From Thermoflavimicrobium daqui (lineage in GTDB: Bacteria > Bacillota > Bacilli > Thermoactinomycetales > Thermoactinomycetaceae), in the NCBI RefSeq assembly GCF_003313465.1, contig NZ_KZ845668.1:1-64000 (forward strand): a DNA stretch of 64,000 nt, written 5' to 3'. Below are positions 20,047 to 35,000 of the stretch, one piece after another. The stretch's first letter is position 1; each line of letters opens with the position of its first letter. A program made the translations under genes and the position numbers. Under the pieces are notes generated by a model, which was not told the DNA's origin, did no database searches, and worked only from the letters and a program-made list of their open reading frames with translations.

Positions 20047-23000
20047 AATGCTACATCAAAACAACCATGTGAATCATGATCAGACCAATCAAATAAAACC
20101 TTATAGCCATATTTTTGACCTATCTCTACTAACGCTTTCGGCTTGATCCCCTTTGGTAGATATGAATTGATTTTCTCTTTCAACTTAGCAACAGTGAGAT
20201 TATTATGAAGTTCCTCTAATAACTTTCGATCTTTTTCTAGTCGAGCATTCGGAATTTGTTCCACGACTAGAGAGGTTAGCTTTTCATTATCCAACCATTC
20301 ACACAAGTGATCTAAATTCCAACCCTCTTCTTCCCAGTTGATATATCGCTCAATCGTCCATTCTGGTAGTATCCCTTTGTGTAAGACAACATCATACCGA
20401 TAGCAGGTTAATTCATTGGAGAAACTCCCCAATTTAGGTGTCACCTCAACAGTTGACTCTAACTGTAGTTCATCGACCCAAGCATGGAAATATTTCGGAT
20501 CTAGAATCAGCTCACGTTCTTCTTGCATCTTGCTCTCAATATACTTAACAAGCATCGTTGTGTTCCATTCCTCTGGAACCTGCTCCAAAGCTACACTGCT
20601 ATGAAACATCTTAAGAAGTCCTAAGCTACGCACATCACCAATAAAGATATGACCTTGTGGACTTAACTTTTGCCATGCTTGTTGTAAAACCTTTTCCAAA
20701 TAATCGGCATCTGGGAAGTACTGAATTACAGAATTGAAAATAATCATATCAAATGAATCATTACCTACCCGATCAGCTAGCTGGTGAGCAGCTCCTTCTA
20801 TTAGCTGGACATGTGAAGCCGAAGGATCGTCTTTCAGTTCGAATCGAATTTGCTCCAGTGCCATACTGGATAAATCCATTCCTACATATTTCTCTACATG
20901 GTTATAGATCTGATAGAGAATTAAGCCTGTTCCACATCCGATTTCTAACACCTTGCGCGGGCGTAATGCTAATATCTTAGATGTTGTCTCATCTAGCCAT
21001 TCTCGCATCTGCTCTGGTTCAATCGGCTGCTTCGTATAGCTACTAAGCCAACCGGTCGTGTTAAAACGCGGATCTACCTTTTCTACTTCCTTGTTATACT
21101 GGACATTCCACACGGACCGCCACAAGTCAACTTGCTCTAGCGGATCTGACTGGTTTCCTCCATGATCTTGGTATGGCTCAACAAATGCTACCATATGATC
21201 TGTCTGGAGATGACCAACCGTTTGCTTTTGAATACGAATAACCGTCTCAGATACTGCTGGATGACTTCGGATAGCTGCTTCGATTTCACCGATTTCAATA
21301 CGGTGCCCATTTACTTTGACTTGTTGATCAATCCGACCGATATACTCTACCATTCCATCTTCTCGCCAGCGTACCAAGTCACCTGTTCGATACATTTTTT
21401 GGCCATCCTTAGCTGAATATGGATTCGCTAAGAAACGTTCCGCTGTTAACTCTGGCTTCTGCCAATACCCTTCAGCTACACTATCACCACCAATATATAA
21501 CTCCCCGATAACCCCGACCGGAACTGGCTGAAGGTTTTTATCTAGGATATATAAGCTGGTATTGGCAATCGGACGTCCAATACTTACGTAACTTGGATTG
21601 GTATCCACTTTCCAAACTGTGGACCAAATCGTTGTTTCTGTTGGTCCATATACATTCCAACACTCAACACCAGGTAGAGCTAGTCGTTTCGCTAGGTCAA
21701 GAGACATCGCCTCACCACCGCACAATATTCGTAAATGTGGCTTTGGCTCCCACCCTGATTCAAGGAGAATACGCCAAACAGACGGCGTCGCTTGCATAAT
21801 TGTAATCTTATGCTGATCGATTAAAGATTGGATCATCTGGCCATCTAGTACTTGATCACGCGTCACCATAGAAATCTTAGCTCCGCAAAGTAGCGGAACA
21901 AACATTTCAAGGACAGAAATGTCAAAGCTAATGGAAGTCACAGCAAGCAATACATCTTCCTTGCAGAAATGAAATTCACTCTTAAAAGCTTCTAAAGCAT
22001 TGGTCAGTGCACCATGTGATATACAAACTCCTTTGGGCTTTCCAGTTGAGCCAGATGTATAAATGACATAAGCCAAATCATCTGGAGCAATAGGGTTCAA
22101 TCTGATTTCAGGAGCTTGAGAAATCTTTATTGCATCCCGGTCTAACAACACACGGGAAATGGAGTCTGTGACAGAAAGTCCCACTTTTTCCTCTGTTACT
22201 AGCACTTTTACTCTTGCATCATCTAACATATAACGGATACGCTCACGAGGATACTCAGGATCAATCGGAACATATGCTGCTCCGGCTTTCATGACTCCCA
22301 AAAGAGCTACTACTGTATTTGCAGATCGCTCTACACATACCCCTACCAAATCACCGTGGCGAACACCTATACTAATCAAGTAACGTGCTAGTACATCAGA
22401 ATGGGAATCTAACTGTGCATACGTCAGATCAACCTTCTCTGATTGAACTGCAATGCGATCAGGTGTAATCAATGCTTGTTCTCTGATTCTCTTTACAATC
22501 GACTTCTCTTTTTGATAAATTTGTTCATTTCGGCTCCAAGAAGCTATTTTTTCTTGTTCCACTTGTGTCAACATTGGGATCTGCCCTACAAATACATTCG
22601 GTTCTACGGCAATACTAGAAAGCAGTTGCACAAAGTGCTCGACCATCTGTTTAGACTGATCTTCCTCAAATAGATCTGTTCGGAACTGAAATTCTCCTTT
22701 GAGGTATTCATCTTGTTCCATCAACGAGAGCCAAAGATCAAATCGTGCTAGTGATGAACTACCTGCTTCCATTGTCTCTGTTTCAAGTGCCCAATTCATA
22801 TCTGGAACATCAAGCTCTGGTAGTCCAAGAGGCATCGCAATTCCCACTCTAAAAAGGGGCCTACGGGTACCCGAGTCGGAAGGAGCCACTGCATTGACAA
22901 CATGTTCAAAAGGTACATCTTGGTGAAAAGAAGCCATTTGAGCAAAATTGCGTACTCTAGCTAAAAGCGTTTCAAAGGTTGGCTTTTCGGATACATCCAC

Positions 23001-26000
23001 TCGCCAGACTTCCGTATTTACCATAAACCCAACCAGATCCTGAACCTCAGGTCTCGTTCGACTTGCCCTATAGACACCAATCCCAAAGTCTTCTTGCCCG
23101 CTATATCGATAAAGTAGAACAGCAAATGCGGTAAACAAAACTTGATACAGAGTAGCATCATTTTGTGCTGCTACTTGACGTAATTGTTCCATCAGCTTCT
23201 TAGTTAACCTAAATTTGATGGTTCTTCCGTTTTGTGTTGGTTTAGCAGGCTCGGATCGTTCATTGAGCAAACGCAATTCTGGCAAATCTTTTAATGTGTT
23301 TTCCCAGAATGCTAGATGTTCTGTCCATTTTTTTGACTGAACAAATTCATTTTCCCACTGTACTACATCAGCGAATCGATAAGCTGGAGCCAGGATAGGC
23401 GAAAGTGATCCATTTTTTATCGAACTATATTCTGTAGCTAACTGCTCAAAGATGAGTCTTAGTGACCACCCATCTGTACAAATATGGTGTTGTACATAAA
23501 GAAGGAGATGCTGTGTCTCTGATAAACGAATCAATTTAAAGCGAACCAAATCATCATGAGCAAGGTCGAATGTGTGATTGAAGTGTGCTTCAATCTCAGC
23601 GTCTAATTGTTGTTGATCTACATTACTACTTAAATCTACATAAGATAAAACTTGATCTGGAACCTCATGAATCACTGTGATGGGTTCACCATTCGTGTCT
23701 GGGAATTTAGCGCGAAGTAGTTCATGCTGTGCCATCAATCTCTGAATGGCCTTTTCCAAACAATCAATATCTAATTCTCCAATCATATTTAAACGCACAC
23801 GCACATTATAAAGCTCAGGTTGAGATAATATTTGATCTAACCACCACAACCGCTTTTGTCCAGAAGAAAGAGGGTAATTCATCACTGTGCTTTCTACACT
23901 TGCTATAGGTAGTGGCTCACTCTCTTGCAATTGAGGGAGCAAATACTCTGTGAGTGCCTTTGCACTAGCATTTTGGAAAATCTCTTGAACTGAGATGGAG
24001 ACATCTAGTTCTGAACGCAAGCTATTAGCCAGTTGGAAAGCCATAATGGAATCAAATCCCCAAGAAAAAAGCTTATCATCTGGAGATAAAACCACATCTT
24101 GTGGCAACCGTAGAACCTTTCGAATTTGCTGATGTACAGTTGCCTCCACAAATTCAGCGATTTGCTCTGATGATTTTAAGTCCATGATCACAGGCTGTGT
24201 TTCTTTTACATCCAAGCTCGTCTGTTCCTGATTCATCCACTCTTCAAGTAAAGGTCGATGGCGACGAGCTGTATATATTTCATAGAAACGTGCCCAATCC
24301 ATCTGTACAACAATGGGATCTTGATCAGGCATTAAAAGTGCTTTTTCAAAGGCTTCTAAAGCAACCTCAGGATTAAGGGGATACATACCGCTTTCTTTAA
24401 ATGATTTCAACCGATCTCCAAAAGCCATCCCCCCTCCATCCCATGCCCCGTACCGAATCGACGTACAAGGCAGTCCTTGTCCGCGACGGAAAGAGGCCAA
24501 CGCATCTAAAAATGCATTTGCAGAAGCATAATGGGATGCTCCAATCGTTCCCCAGACAGCAGAAGCAGATGAGAAGCAAATAAAGAAATCAAGTTTTTGA
24601 TCTTGGGTTAGCTTGTGTAGCAGCCAAGACCCTTTCACCTTGGCAGAGAAAGCCGTTGCAAGCTGTTCTTGATCCAAGGAACCAAAAGGAATCTCCTCAT
24701 ACACTCCTGCTGCATGAACAACACCAATCAATGGTGGGCAGTCTGTATGAATCACATTCATCACTCGATGCATATCTTCCTCACATGCTACATCAGCCTG
24801 AAGTACAAGGATCTGAATCCCCTTCTCTTTCAACTTAGCCCATTCTGATTCGATATGAGATGGGATAGTAGCACGGCGACTCGTAAGAACAAAACTACGA
24901 ACTCCACGCTTGCTTAAGTGTCGTACCACATGCAACCCTAAAGCACCAAGACCTCCCACGATCAGAACTGTTCCCTGCTTTGTAACCGCAAATGTCTCAT
25001 TTTTCTCGTCCATAAGAGGTACAAGCCTTGGAACATACCACTTATTGTCACGTAAGAGCAGACGATCTTCTCGCTTTTCACTCAAAATGAGACAAGAAAT
25101 TTTCTGACAGGCTGTATCCCAATCGGTGACATTGCAGTTAATCATCCCTCCCCAAGCATTAGGCTGTTCCAAAGAAAATCCAACACCAAGTCCCCAAAGC
25201 GGCGACTGACTTAGTCCTGCAATCGTGGATTCTCCTTCAAAACCACTCGCTTCTGAGGTAACAATCCACAGTTTCGCTTGATTTTCTCTTCCAGTTAAAG
25301 CTTGTCCTAATACCACGAATCCATGGGAAAGAGCAACAGAAATATCAGACAGATCTTTAACCTGATAAAAAACACTTTCCCGTGGAGGGATGAAGATCAC
25401 CCCAGCTAAATTGTCAGATAAATGGATAATACGTTGATACAGAGGCATCCATACTTCAGAATTTACCTTAATCTCTCTCTCGTCATAGCAAAGAAGTTCA
25501 GCTTGCTTCTTATTTGCAGTCAATGCTGTTATCATTGGATTTCCAATCGCTTCATTTGGAGCAATAACTAACCACAAACCTTGCTGACTATCATCCCTTT
25601 CAATCTGTACAAGTGGCTCATATATACGCCACTTCATGCCATAGGTTACTTGCTTAGAAGCAAATTCATCATCTTTTCGTTTTCTTTCAGCCTCAACCCT
25701 GTTTAAGATTTGCTGAATCAACCTTCTTTCTTTATCCGTAATCAGAGAAGACTCTTCTAGTGAAGCAAGCCACTGTGTTGATTCTACGTCAGAAGTTGAT
25801 TTCCTAACTTTATGTTTATGTGGATCTCCTTGGTTCTCTAACCAATAACGTCTTCGTTCAAATGGATAGCTTGGTAAAGACACATGTTTACGCTTCACTT
25901 GGAAGAAGCTATCCCAAGACATTAGACCCGCTGTATAAACTAGGCCATAGGACTGAATAAGTGATAGTTGTTCCGATTCCTCACGCCTTAAACTGTGAAC

Positions 26001-29000
26001 AACCACCCCTTCTCTTTCCGAAGCGGCAAGTGTGGCACGAATTGCGTTTAAGAGTACAGGATGTGGACTAATCTCGATAAATATATGTTCTTGTTGGCTA
26101 GCTATCTTATTGATAACCTGTGCAAAACAAACCGGCTCCCGAAGATTTCGTATCCAATATTCAGCTCCTAGTTCTTCCCCCATACTTTCTAGACCAGTTA
26201 CAGTAGAAAATATCGGAACCCGGGCTTTTTTTGTATGGATTCCTTGTAATTCTAGTAAAAGTTCATCTAGGATCGAATCGACTTGAGAGCTATGTGAAGC
26301 CACATCCACCTTAATCAAACGGCAGAAGACAGTCATTTGTGTTAAATCTTCTATTAATTGCTCAATGGCTAATTTATCTCCTGAAACGACGGTAGTACTA
26401 GGACCATTCACTGCAGCTATAGAGATATCAACAGCACGTTGTTTGATCATTTCTTCCACTTCTGTATGCGGAAGTTCGATCAGTGCCATTGCTCCCTTGC
26501 CTAGTACTGCCCGCAATAAACGGCTCCGCACGCAAACTATCCGTACTGCATCTTCAAGCGATAACGCTCCACAGATATAAGCAGCTGCAATCTCGCCTTG
26601 GCTATGTCCAACGACAACATCAGGACGAACTCCCCACGATTCCCATAGAGCCGATAACGATACATTGATTGCAAAAAGGGTAGGTTGAACCACATCAACA
26701 TCTGTTAGTATCCGTTCAGTTTCTCCACGAATTCCCAATACAGCTAGAATCGAAAAGCCAGTACATTCTCTAATTAGTTGGTCACATCTTTCCAATGTTT
26801 GGCGAAAAACGGGCTCTGTGTTAAATAGCTCACGCCCCATTCCTTCCCACTGTGAGCCTTGACCAGGGAAAACAAAAGTGATCTTAGGCTTAGTTAGTCG
26901 CTTCTGTGGTACAATCCCACCATCACTTTTGGCCTTAGCAAAGGCTTGAAGAGATTGACATAAATCGTCACGTGTGGCCCCTACAGCTGCCCAACGAAAA
27001 TCATTTTGTGATCGTTTGATAGCCGCTGTGTAACATAGATCAGCAACTGCCCCATCATTTGTCATATTCGCTATCAGTTCACTATAATCCCGGGCTGATC
27101 GACGGAGTACGGTTAGTGATTGTGCTGATAAAGGCAGAATAAACGGTCGAGGCCAATTAGTCATCCTTTCTGGTGATTCGGTCGCTTGTTCCACAATCAC
27201 ATGTGCGTTGGTCCCACTAAAGCCAAAAGCACTTACACCAGCTACTCGTCGCTTATTACCTTCTGGCCATTCCATATTCTCTTTAACAATGTGAACGTCT
27301 AATTCACTCCAGTCCACATTAGGATTCGGCTGCTCAAAGTGAATGGTTTTTGGGATTATTCCATGATGCAAAGCTAGCACCGTTTTAATTAATCCGGCAA
27401 TTCCTGCAGCACCTTCTGTATGACCTAAATTGGATTTAACAGATCCTACCATTAGAGGTAATGGAGATTCATTATTCTTTCTAAATACCGAATGAAGAGC
27501 ATTAATTTCAATCGGATCTCCCAAAGGTGTTCCCGTACCGTGCGCTTCAACATAAGATACATCCGCAGTTTGAACTCCAGATTCCTCTAAAGCACGTAAA
27601 ATAGTTGCTTCTTGAGCTAAGCCATTTGGAGCGGTAAGTCCATTACTTCGTCCATCTTGGTATACTGAACTACCTCTTAACACAGCATAAATCCGATCAC
27701 CGTCACGTTTTGCATCGGACAATCGTTTTAATACTAATAAACCACATCCCTCACTCCGTACATAACCATCAGCCGCCGCATCAAAAGGCCGACAGCGACC
27801 GGTAGGTGACATAGCTTGCATTCGACTAAAATAAATCGTTCCTTCAGGGCTTAGTAGTACATTAGCTCCCCCTGCTAATGCCATATGACATTCACCCATA
27901 CGAAGTGCTTGCATAGCTAGATGAACTGATACAAGAGATGAAGAACATGCTGTATCGATTGCCATACTAGGACCATGTAGTCCTAGCCAATAAGAAATAC
28001 GTCCAGCTGCAATACTATGAGCGGTACCTGTACCTGCATATGCATCAATTGCCGTTGGATCACCAGAGTAAAGAGCTCGTTCAATATAATCGTTCGAACA
28101 GAGTCCCACATATACACCTGTTAGGCTTTCGCGCAACATCTCTGGGGAATAACCAGCATCTTCTAAAGCTTCCCATCCTGTCTCCAGAAGGAGTCGATGT
28201 TGTGGGTCCATACTTATAGCTTCACGAGGTGAGATTCCAAAAAACTCCGGTTCAAACTGATCAATTCCTTCTAAAAATCCACCCCAGCGTGTATACATCG
28301 TTCCAGGTTTATTCCGATCCTTATCATAAAAATGATCGATATCCCAACGTGAATGAGGAACTTCTGTAACCGCATCTTTACCTTCCAGCAGTAGTCGCCA
28401 AAGTTCTTCTGGAGTGGAAACTCCTCCAGGAAAGCGACAGCCCATGCCAACGATGGCTATCGGCTCTTGCATAGATAGAGACTTGCGGACGGGAGCACTC
28501 TTCTTTTTCTTTTTTTCTTGGACTGTCAGATATTTCGAGTACAAATATTGAGCAATCTCTTGCACTGTTGGATAGTCAAAAACAATTGATGTAGGCAGTT
28601 TTTCTTCAATCCATTTAGAAATAGCATTACGTAACTCTACTGCCATGAGAGAATCTAATCCCAATTCTTTAAATGGTTTTGAGACATCTACATCTTCTAC
28701 TTCGGAATAGGCCAATATCTTTGCTACTAATCGTCGAACTTCATTTTGAACCACTAATTCAGCTTCTTCAGATGATTGCACTTTGATTTGCTCTAAAAGA
28801 GTACTCTTCTTACGTGTAATAGATGATTTTTCACTTTTTCGTACTAATTTATGGAATAACATGCTATATTCGCTACTTTGGGACACCTGATCCATATCGA
28901 GGGCAAATGCTCCTACCCTTGGTTTACCAGTTTGTACTGCATGATCCAATAGGGATAGCCCAAACGCAGGCTCTACAAAGCCAATCCCCCGACGTATCCA

Positions 29001-32000
29001 TCGGTCTACATCACTATCTTTTAGGCCTGCTGCCATTCCAATTTCCGCCCAAGGTCCCCAATTGATACTTGTCGCCGGAAGTCCTTGTGCCCTTCGAGTT
29101 TGAGCCAATGCATCCAGATAAGCATTCGTTGCTGCATACAATCCTTGTCCAGCAGACCCCAACATAGAAGTAACGGAAGAAAAGAGAACAAAAAAGTTAA
29201 GGGATTCCGACTTGGTTTTTTGATGTAATAGCCAAGCTCCAGCTACTTTCGCCTTCAAAGATTCGTGAAAATTAGCAGGGTTCATATTTTTAATGACCCC
29301 ATCATCCACCACACCCGCGGCGTGAATCACACCCATCAAGGCAGGAAGTCCAACTAACTCTTCAAAAATGGAGTCCATTTGTACAGGATCACTGATATCA
29401 GCTTGTAGGATATGAATCTTTGCACCTTTTTCTTCAAGCGAAGCAATCTGAGCCAGCGCTTGCTTCGAAGGTTTAGAACGACCCACTAACACTAAGGTTT
29501 GTGCACCCTTTTCCTCTACCAGCCAATGAGCCACATGTAAACCCAGAGCACCTAATCCACCTGTAATTAATACCGTACCAGTAGAGAGATTTGCAAAAGC
29601 ATCTTTCTTTTGTGGTGGAACTAATACGATTTTCCCTCTATGTTTTGCTTGAGCCATAAAGCGAAATGCTTGTTTTGCATGAGTTAAAGCAAAGGTTGTT
29701 GAAGTTAATGGACTTAGTTCCTTATTTTCAAACCTATGACTTAAATCATTAAACATCCGCTGAATTACATCGGCTTCCACTTCTAAGAGATCAAAATGAG
29801 TATATGTTACCTCTGGATATTGGATCGCAATCTTTTTTGGATCGCGAAGGTCTGTTTTTCCTAGCTCAATAAATCGTCCACCTTCTTGAAGCAAGGACAA
29901 ACTCTCATCGATATAAACACCCGCAAGGGAATTTAAAACAACATGAACTCCTTTATCACCCATACGCTCACGGATTTGACGAGCAAAATCAACCGTTCGA
30001 GAATCAAAAACATCTTCGACTCCCATGGTTCGTACAAGATCATGCTTTTCTTTACTTGCTGTAGCATATACTTTCGCCCCACGCAATTGTGCAAGCTGTA
30101 CTGCTGCCATTCCTACACCACCTGCAGCAGCATGGATCAAAACAATTTCATCTGGCTGTAAGTTTGCTAACTCATATAAAGCATAGTATGCAGTTAAGAA
30201 GGGCATCGGAATCGTTGCGGCATCGACAGGGGTTAAATGCTTTGGACATTTCACGACATAACGAACATCGGACTTGACAATTCTTCCGAAACAACCACCT
30301 GTTAGTGCCATCACACGGTCTCCAACTTGCAGATCCTGTATATTCTGCCCTACAGATGTAATGATTCCAACACATTCTCTGCCTAATGCTCCTGCATCTC
30401 CTGGATACATTCCCAATGAGTCAAGTACATCTCGAAAGTTAAGACCTGCAGCTTCAACTTCGATTTCTACTTCATTGGGTCCCACTTCTTCCCATTGAGT
30501 CGTTACAAATTCTAATTTGTCGATTTCACCTCGTTCTTTAATCACAAGCTGATAGGCTTCCGTTTGCGGAATAGTAAGCTTCTTTTCATCTATCTTTGTA
30601 CCGCGCTGTAGTCTTGCCGCTAGTACTTGTTGGTCACGAATAACGAGCTGGTGCTCAATGGATGTTTCATCCCTTGCAATCATCATCAGTTGTTCATATA
30701 ACGAGTTGGTGTACAGAACTTGTTTTTCTAAATCAATGAGCTTTACCTGTAGCTCAGGATGCTCTAACATGAAGCAACGAACTAATCCCCAAACAGCATA
30801 CTGTTCACTATAAACGGATTCATATTCAGTGGTTGCGACCGCCCCGTTTGTCACCCAAAGGAGTCTTTTTTCTAGATTTGAATTACTTCCAATCACACCT
30901 TGCATAATAGCCGTCGCCCATTGTAATTGAGTGTGGACCTGTGCAACTGGTTCATGCTGTTTTTTCTTCACAGAATCCAGCACAGCGATATATATTGATT
31001 TCTTATTCTCAGCTGCCAATTCGTCTAGAAGTTGCCTGATATCATTAGAATTCCCATATCGAACTAAAAAGCTATCCTGCCCTAAACGCTGATATGTTTC
31101 GGTAACCCTTACCTTTATACAATCTTCATCGAAGGCACATACTTGACTAGCAAAATCGTTACATATCTCTTCATCTTCTGCAATGACAACCCATGTATTA
31201 GAAGGTGGTATCGATTTACGTTGAATATGGATCGGTTCCCACTCTATAAAGTAGGTGGAATTCTGCAATGAGTCATTATGATAGTTGGCAAATGCTGTTC
31301 GCTCGATACGATTTAAACTAATTTGGCCCGCTTTAGCGATGACTTGACCTTTCTCATTTAAAAAGAGGATCTCTCCTACCAACGCTTGTTCACTATTTCG
31401 ATTATTCCACTTCGCATAAACCCAAAGTTGTTTAAAATGCGGTTGATAGAAGGTAAAGTCGTTTATTTCAAAAGGTAAATATACATGAGAAGATGAAACT
31501 CGATCGGCCAACAGAACTTGTAATCCAGCATCAAGTAAAGTGGGATGAATCTCCATCATGTCCATCTCTTTAAACTGTGAGTGGATTTGTAATTGAGCAA
31601 GTGCTTCTTGATCAGATAAGTGAATTTCCTGAATTGTTCGGAATGACTCCCCATATTCTAGTCCTGCATCCATAAAATGCTCATAGAGATCCTCTTGATC
31701 CATTTTCTTTATAAAATCATCGCAAACTTGTGGTAAATCGAGCTCGAACTCAGGCGATATTCCTTGTTGTAACCAAAGAGTTCCACTCACATACAAAGTC
31801 CAATCACGTGGTTCTTCTGTCGAATAAGAAGCATAGATTGATAGATGATACTGATCATCTTGGTCGTGTTTTTCCAGATGTAATTGAATAAAGCAAGGTG
31901 ATTGTTCATCTATAAACACGGGGCGCCTAATGATAAACTCACTAAGTGTCCAATCATAATCAAAAAATTTATATTGAATTGCTGCTCTTACCAGATTGAT

Positions 32001-35000
32001 TAGAAAAGCAGCCGGAACCACCGATTTACCAAACACAATATGTTCCTTTACATACTGCTGTGATGGTTGATGTAAATGGGTTTCAAAAATAAAGCCTCTA
32101 CCTGCTAAATCCATAATTCGATCAAACAGAGAATGACTTACTTCAATGGATACCTTCTGGTCACTTTCTATATCGTGATCAAGCCAATAGCGTTGGCGCT
32201 GAAATGGATAAGTCGGAAGATCTATCCAATTATGTATATCATGATCTTCTTCCCAATGAATCTGCCAACCCTGTACGTACATTCTAGCGATGCTTTCACT
32301 AAAAGTGGACTGAGCATTACGATTTTTTCTCATCGAAGGGTATAGCTCATATTTCTTATCATCTTGAAGTGTAGAATCAACCGAGCTTAAAAGAACAGGG
32401 TGAGGACCTATTTCTATATAGTAATTGATATTGGCTTCATCCATTGTTCGAACACAATCAACAAAACGAACCGGTTGTCGAACTTGTTGAACCCAATAAG
32501 AAGGCTCCATTATTTCCGTCGTTACGAATTGTCCTGATACACTACTAACAAAAGGAATACTGGGCTCATGATACTGAATCGTATTCGCAATTTGTTCAAA
32601 CTCTGATAACATCGGGTCCATCATTGGTGAATGGAAAGCATGTGAAACCACCAGTTTCTTGACTTCCAATCTATCTGCTTCTAACTGTTCCTTTAATTCA
32701 TCCACCGCTTTACTTTCTCCTGAAATAACAACCTGCCCAGGACTATTTATTGCAGCGATAGATACACGATCTTCATATCCTTGAAGAGCAGCTAATACCA
32801 TATCTTCATCAGCTCGTACAGCTAACATCGAGCCTTGGTCAGGTAAATTTTGCATGAAGGAGCCACGAGCTGCTACTAATTTAACAGCATCATAAAGATT
32901 AAAAACCCCTGCAATACAGGCTGCAGATATTTCTCCTATACTATGACCAGCAACAATATCTGGCTCAATCCCCCATGAACGCCATAAGGCAGCTAAGGCA
33001 TACTCGATCGAGAATAATGCTGCTTGTGTATATTTTGTTTGGTTAATATCTTCTTTTCCTTCACCCCATATTATCTTATAGATTGATTCTTTTAATAATG
33101 GTTGAAATAGTGCATCACACTGATCCAATGCCTCCTTAAAAACCGGTTCTTTTTCATAAAGGCTTTTTCCCATTCCTACATATTGAGAACCTTGACCCGT
33201 AAATAAAAAGGCTAATTTCTTTTGTGTTTCTTTGTTCTGACAGATGGCTGTATAAACTTCCTCTTCAGAGCCTTGTAGGTATAAAGACAGCTTTTCTATC
33301 GCCTCTGAACATGAGGAGACAGTCATCGCAAGACGATGAGCATGATGAGCCCGCTTCGCATTCAATTGAAAGCATAAATCTCCCAACTTCATTTCCGGAA
33401 TAGAACGAAGTACCTGAATTAACTGTTCAACTCGCTCACGTAATGCTTCTGAGCTATGCCCTGAAAGAGTTAAAACATACACTTTATCATTCAAAGCAGG
33501 AAGCTGCTTACTAGCCTCAGCAAGAGGATAAAGAGAATGACTATGCAAACAGGCTCCTTGAAGGTAAAGCTCTTTAGCTAATTCCAATAATGATTCTTTT
33601 TCATTGGTTTCTCGCCAAAATGTCGATAAAATCATCGTATTTTTATTGTCAATCTCAGCAATTTGCTCCAATGCTTTTCTTAAAACGGGGTGTGGGCTTA
33701 ACTCAATCCAAATGATTGGTCTTCTCGATCTATTTTCCGCAAATCTTACTGCTTGCATAAATTGGACCGGTTGACGTAAATTACGTGCCCAATAATCGGC
33801 GTCTAACTCTGGACCATCTAACTGGGCTCCTGTTACAGTCGATATCATACGAATTGAACTATAAACCGGCTTAACACCTGATACCTTTTGGCGAAGCGGC
33901 TCTACCAATGGCTCCATTTGCTGACTATGTGAAGCGTAAGCAATGTTTACTCTACCCACTCTAATTCCCAATGATTTAAATACTTCTGTGGCTTGAGCTA
34001 GTGCTTCATTATCACCTGATAAAATGGTAGTGAACGGGCTATTATATCCTCCAATTTCTAGCGAATTTTCTAATTCTGTTCTTTCTCTAAGAATACGTTC
34101 GGCTTCGTCGCTTTGTGTATTTACTACAATGACTCCACCTTGGCCAGCAACAGTCTTAGCTAACCGACTCCGAGAAACAATGATTCGTGCTGCATCTGAG
34201 AGAGTTAATTTTTCAGCTACATAAGCTGCTGCTACTTCTCCCATACTATGACCTATTACTACATCCGGCTTTATCCCCCAAGTCCGTAAAAGGGCAGCGA
34301 TCGAGACTTGAATCGAAAAAAGAACAGGTTGAACCACGTCTGCTTCATGGAGATTACTGCTTTCTTGTGTAGCACAAAGTTCTTCCAGAATAGAAATACC
34401 TGCTTCTTCTCGAAATACTTTCTCACACTTCTCTATTTCTTTACGAAAAGCTGAATCACAGTTTAAAAGGCTTCGCCCCATACCTAACCATTGACCACCA
34501 TGACCAGGAAATACAAATCCATATACAGGTGGTTCGCTAACTAAGTCTCGGTCATTTCGATATTCACTAATTCCTGAAGCCAACTGATGAAATAAAGAGG
34601 AGGATGATTTTCCTAGTGCTACAAAACGTGCCATCCCTTCAATATTTTCATTCATCGCTTCCATGCAAACATTCTCTAGCTCTTGATCCCCTTTTACATC
34701 CGATAAAATCGGCAATAAGCTAGCCATTCGTTTACGCAATTCCTGCTGATTTTTTCCAGAAATTGCCATCATGCGCATTGAACTACCTGGAGGCTCTTCA
34801 ACAATGACATGACAATTGGTTCCGCCAAAACCAAAGCTACTAATTCCAGCTCGACGGGGTGAATCGCCACTAGGCCAACTTATTCTTTGATCAACAACTT
34901 TGATATTTAATTCTTCAAAGTCAATATGTGGATTCGGATTTTCATAATGCAAAGTCTTAGGGATTGATCCATGACTAAGACACAATACTGCTTTAATCAA

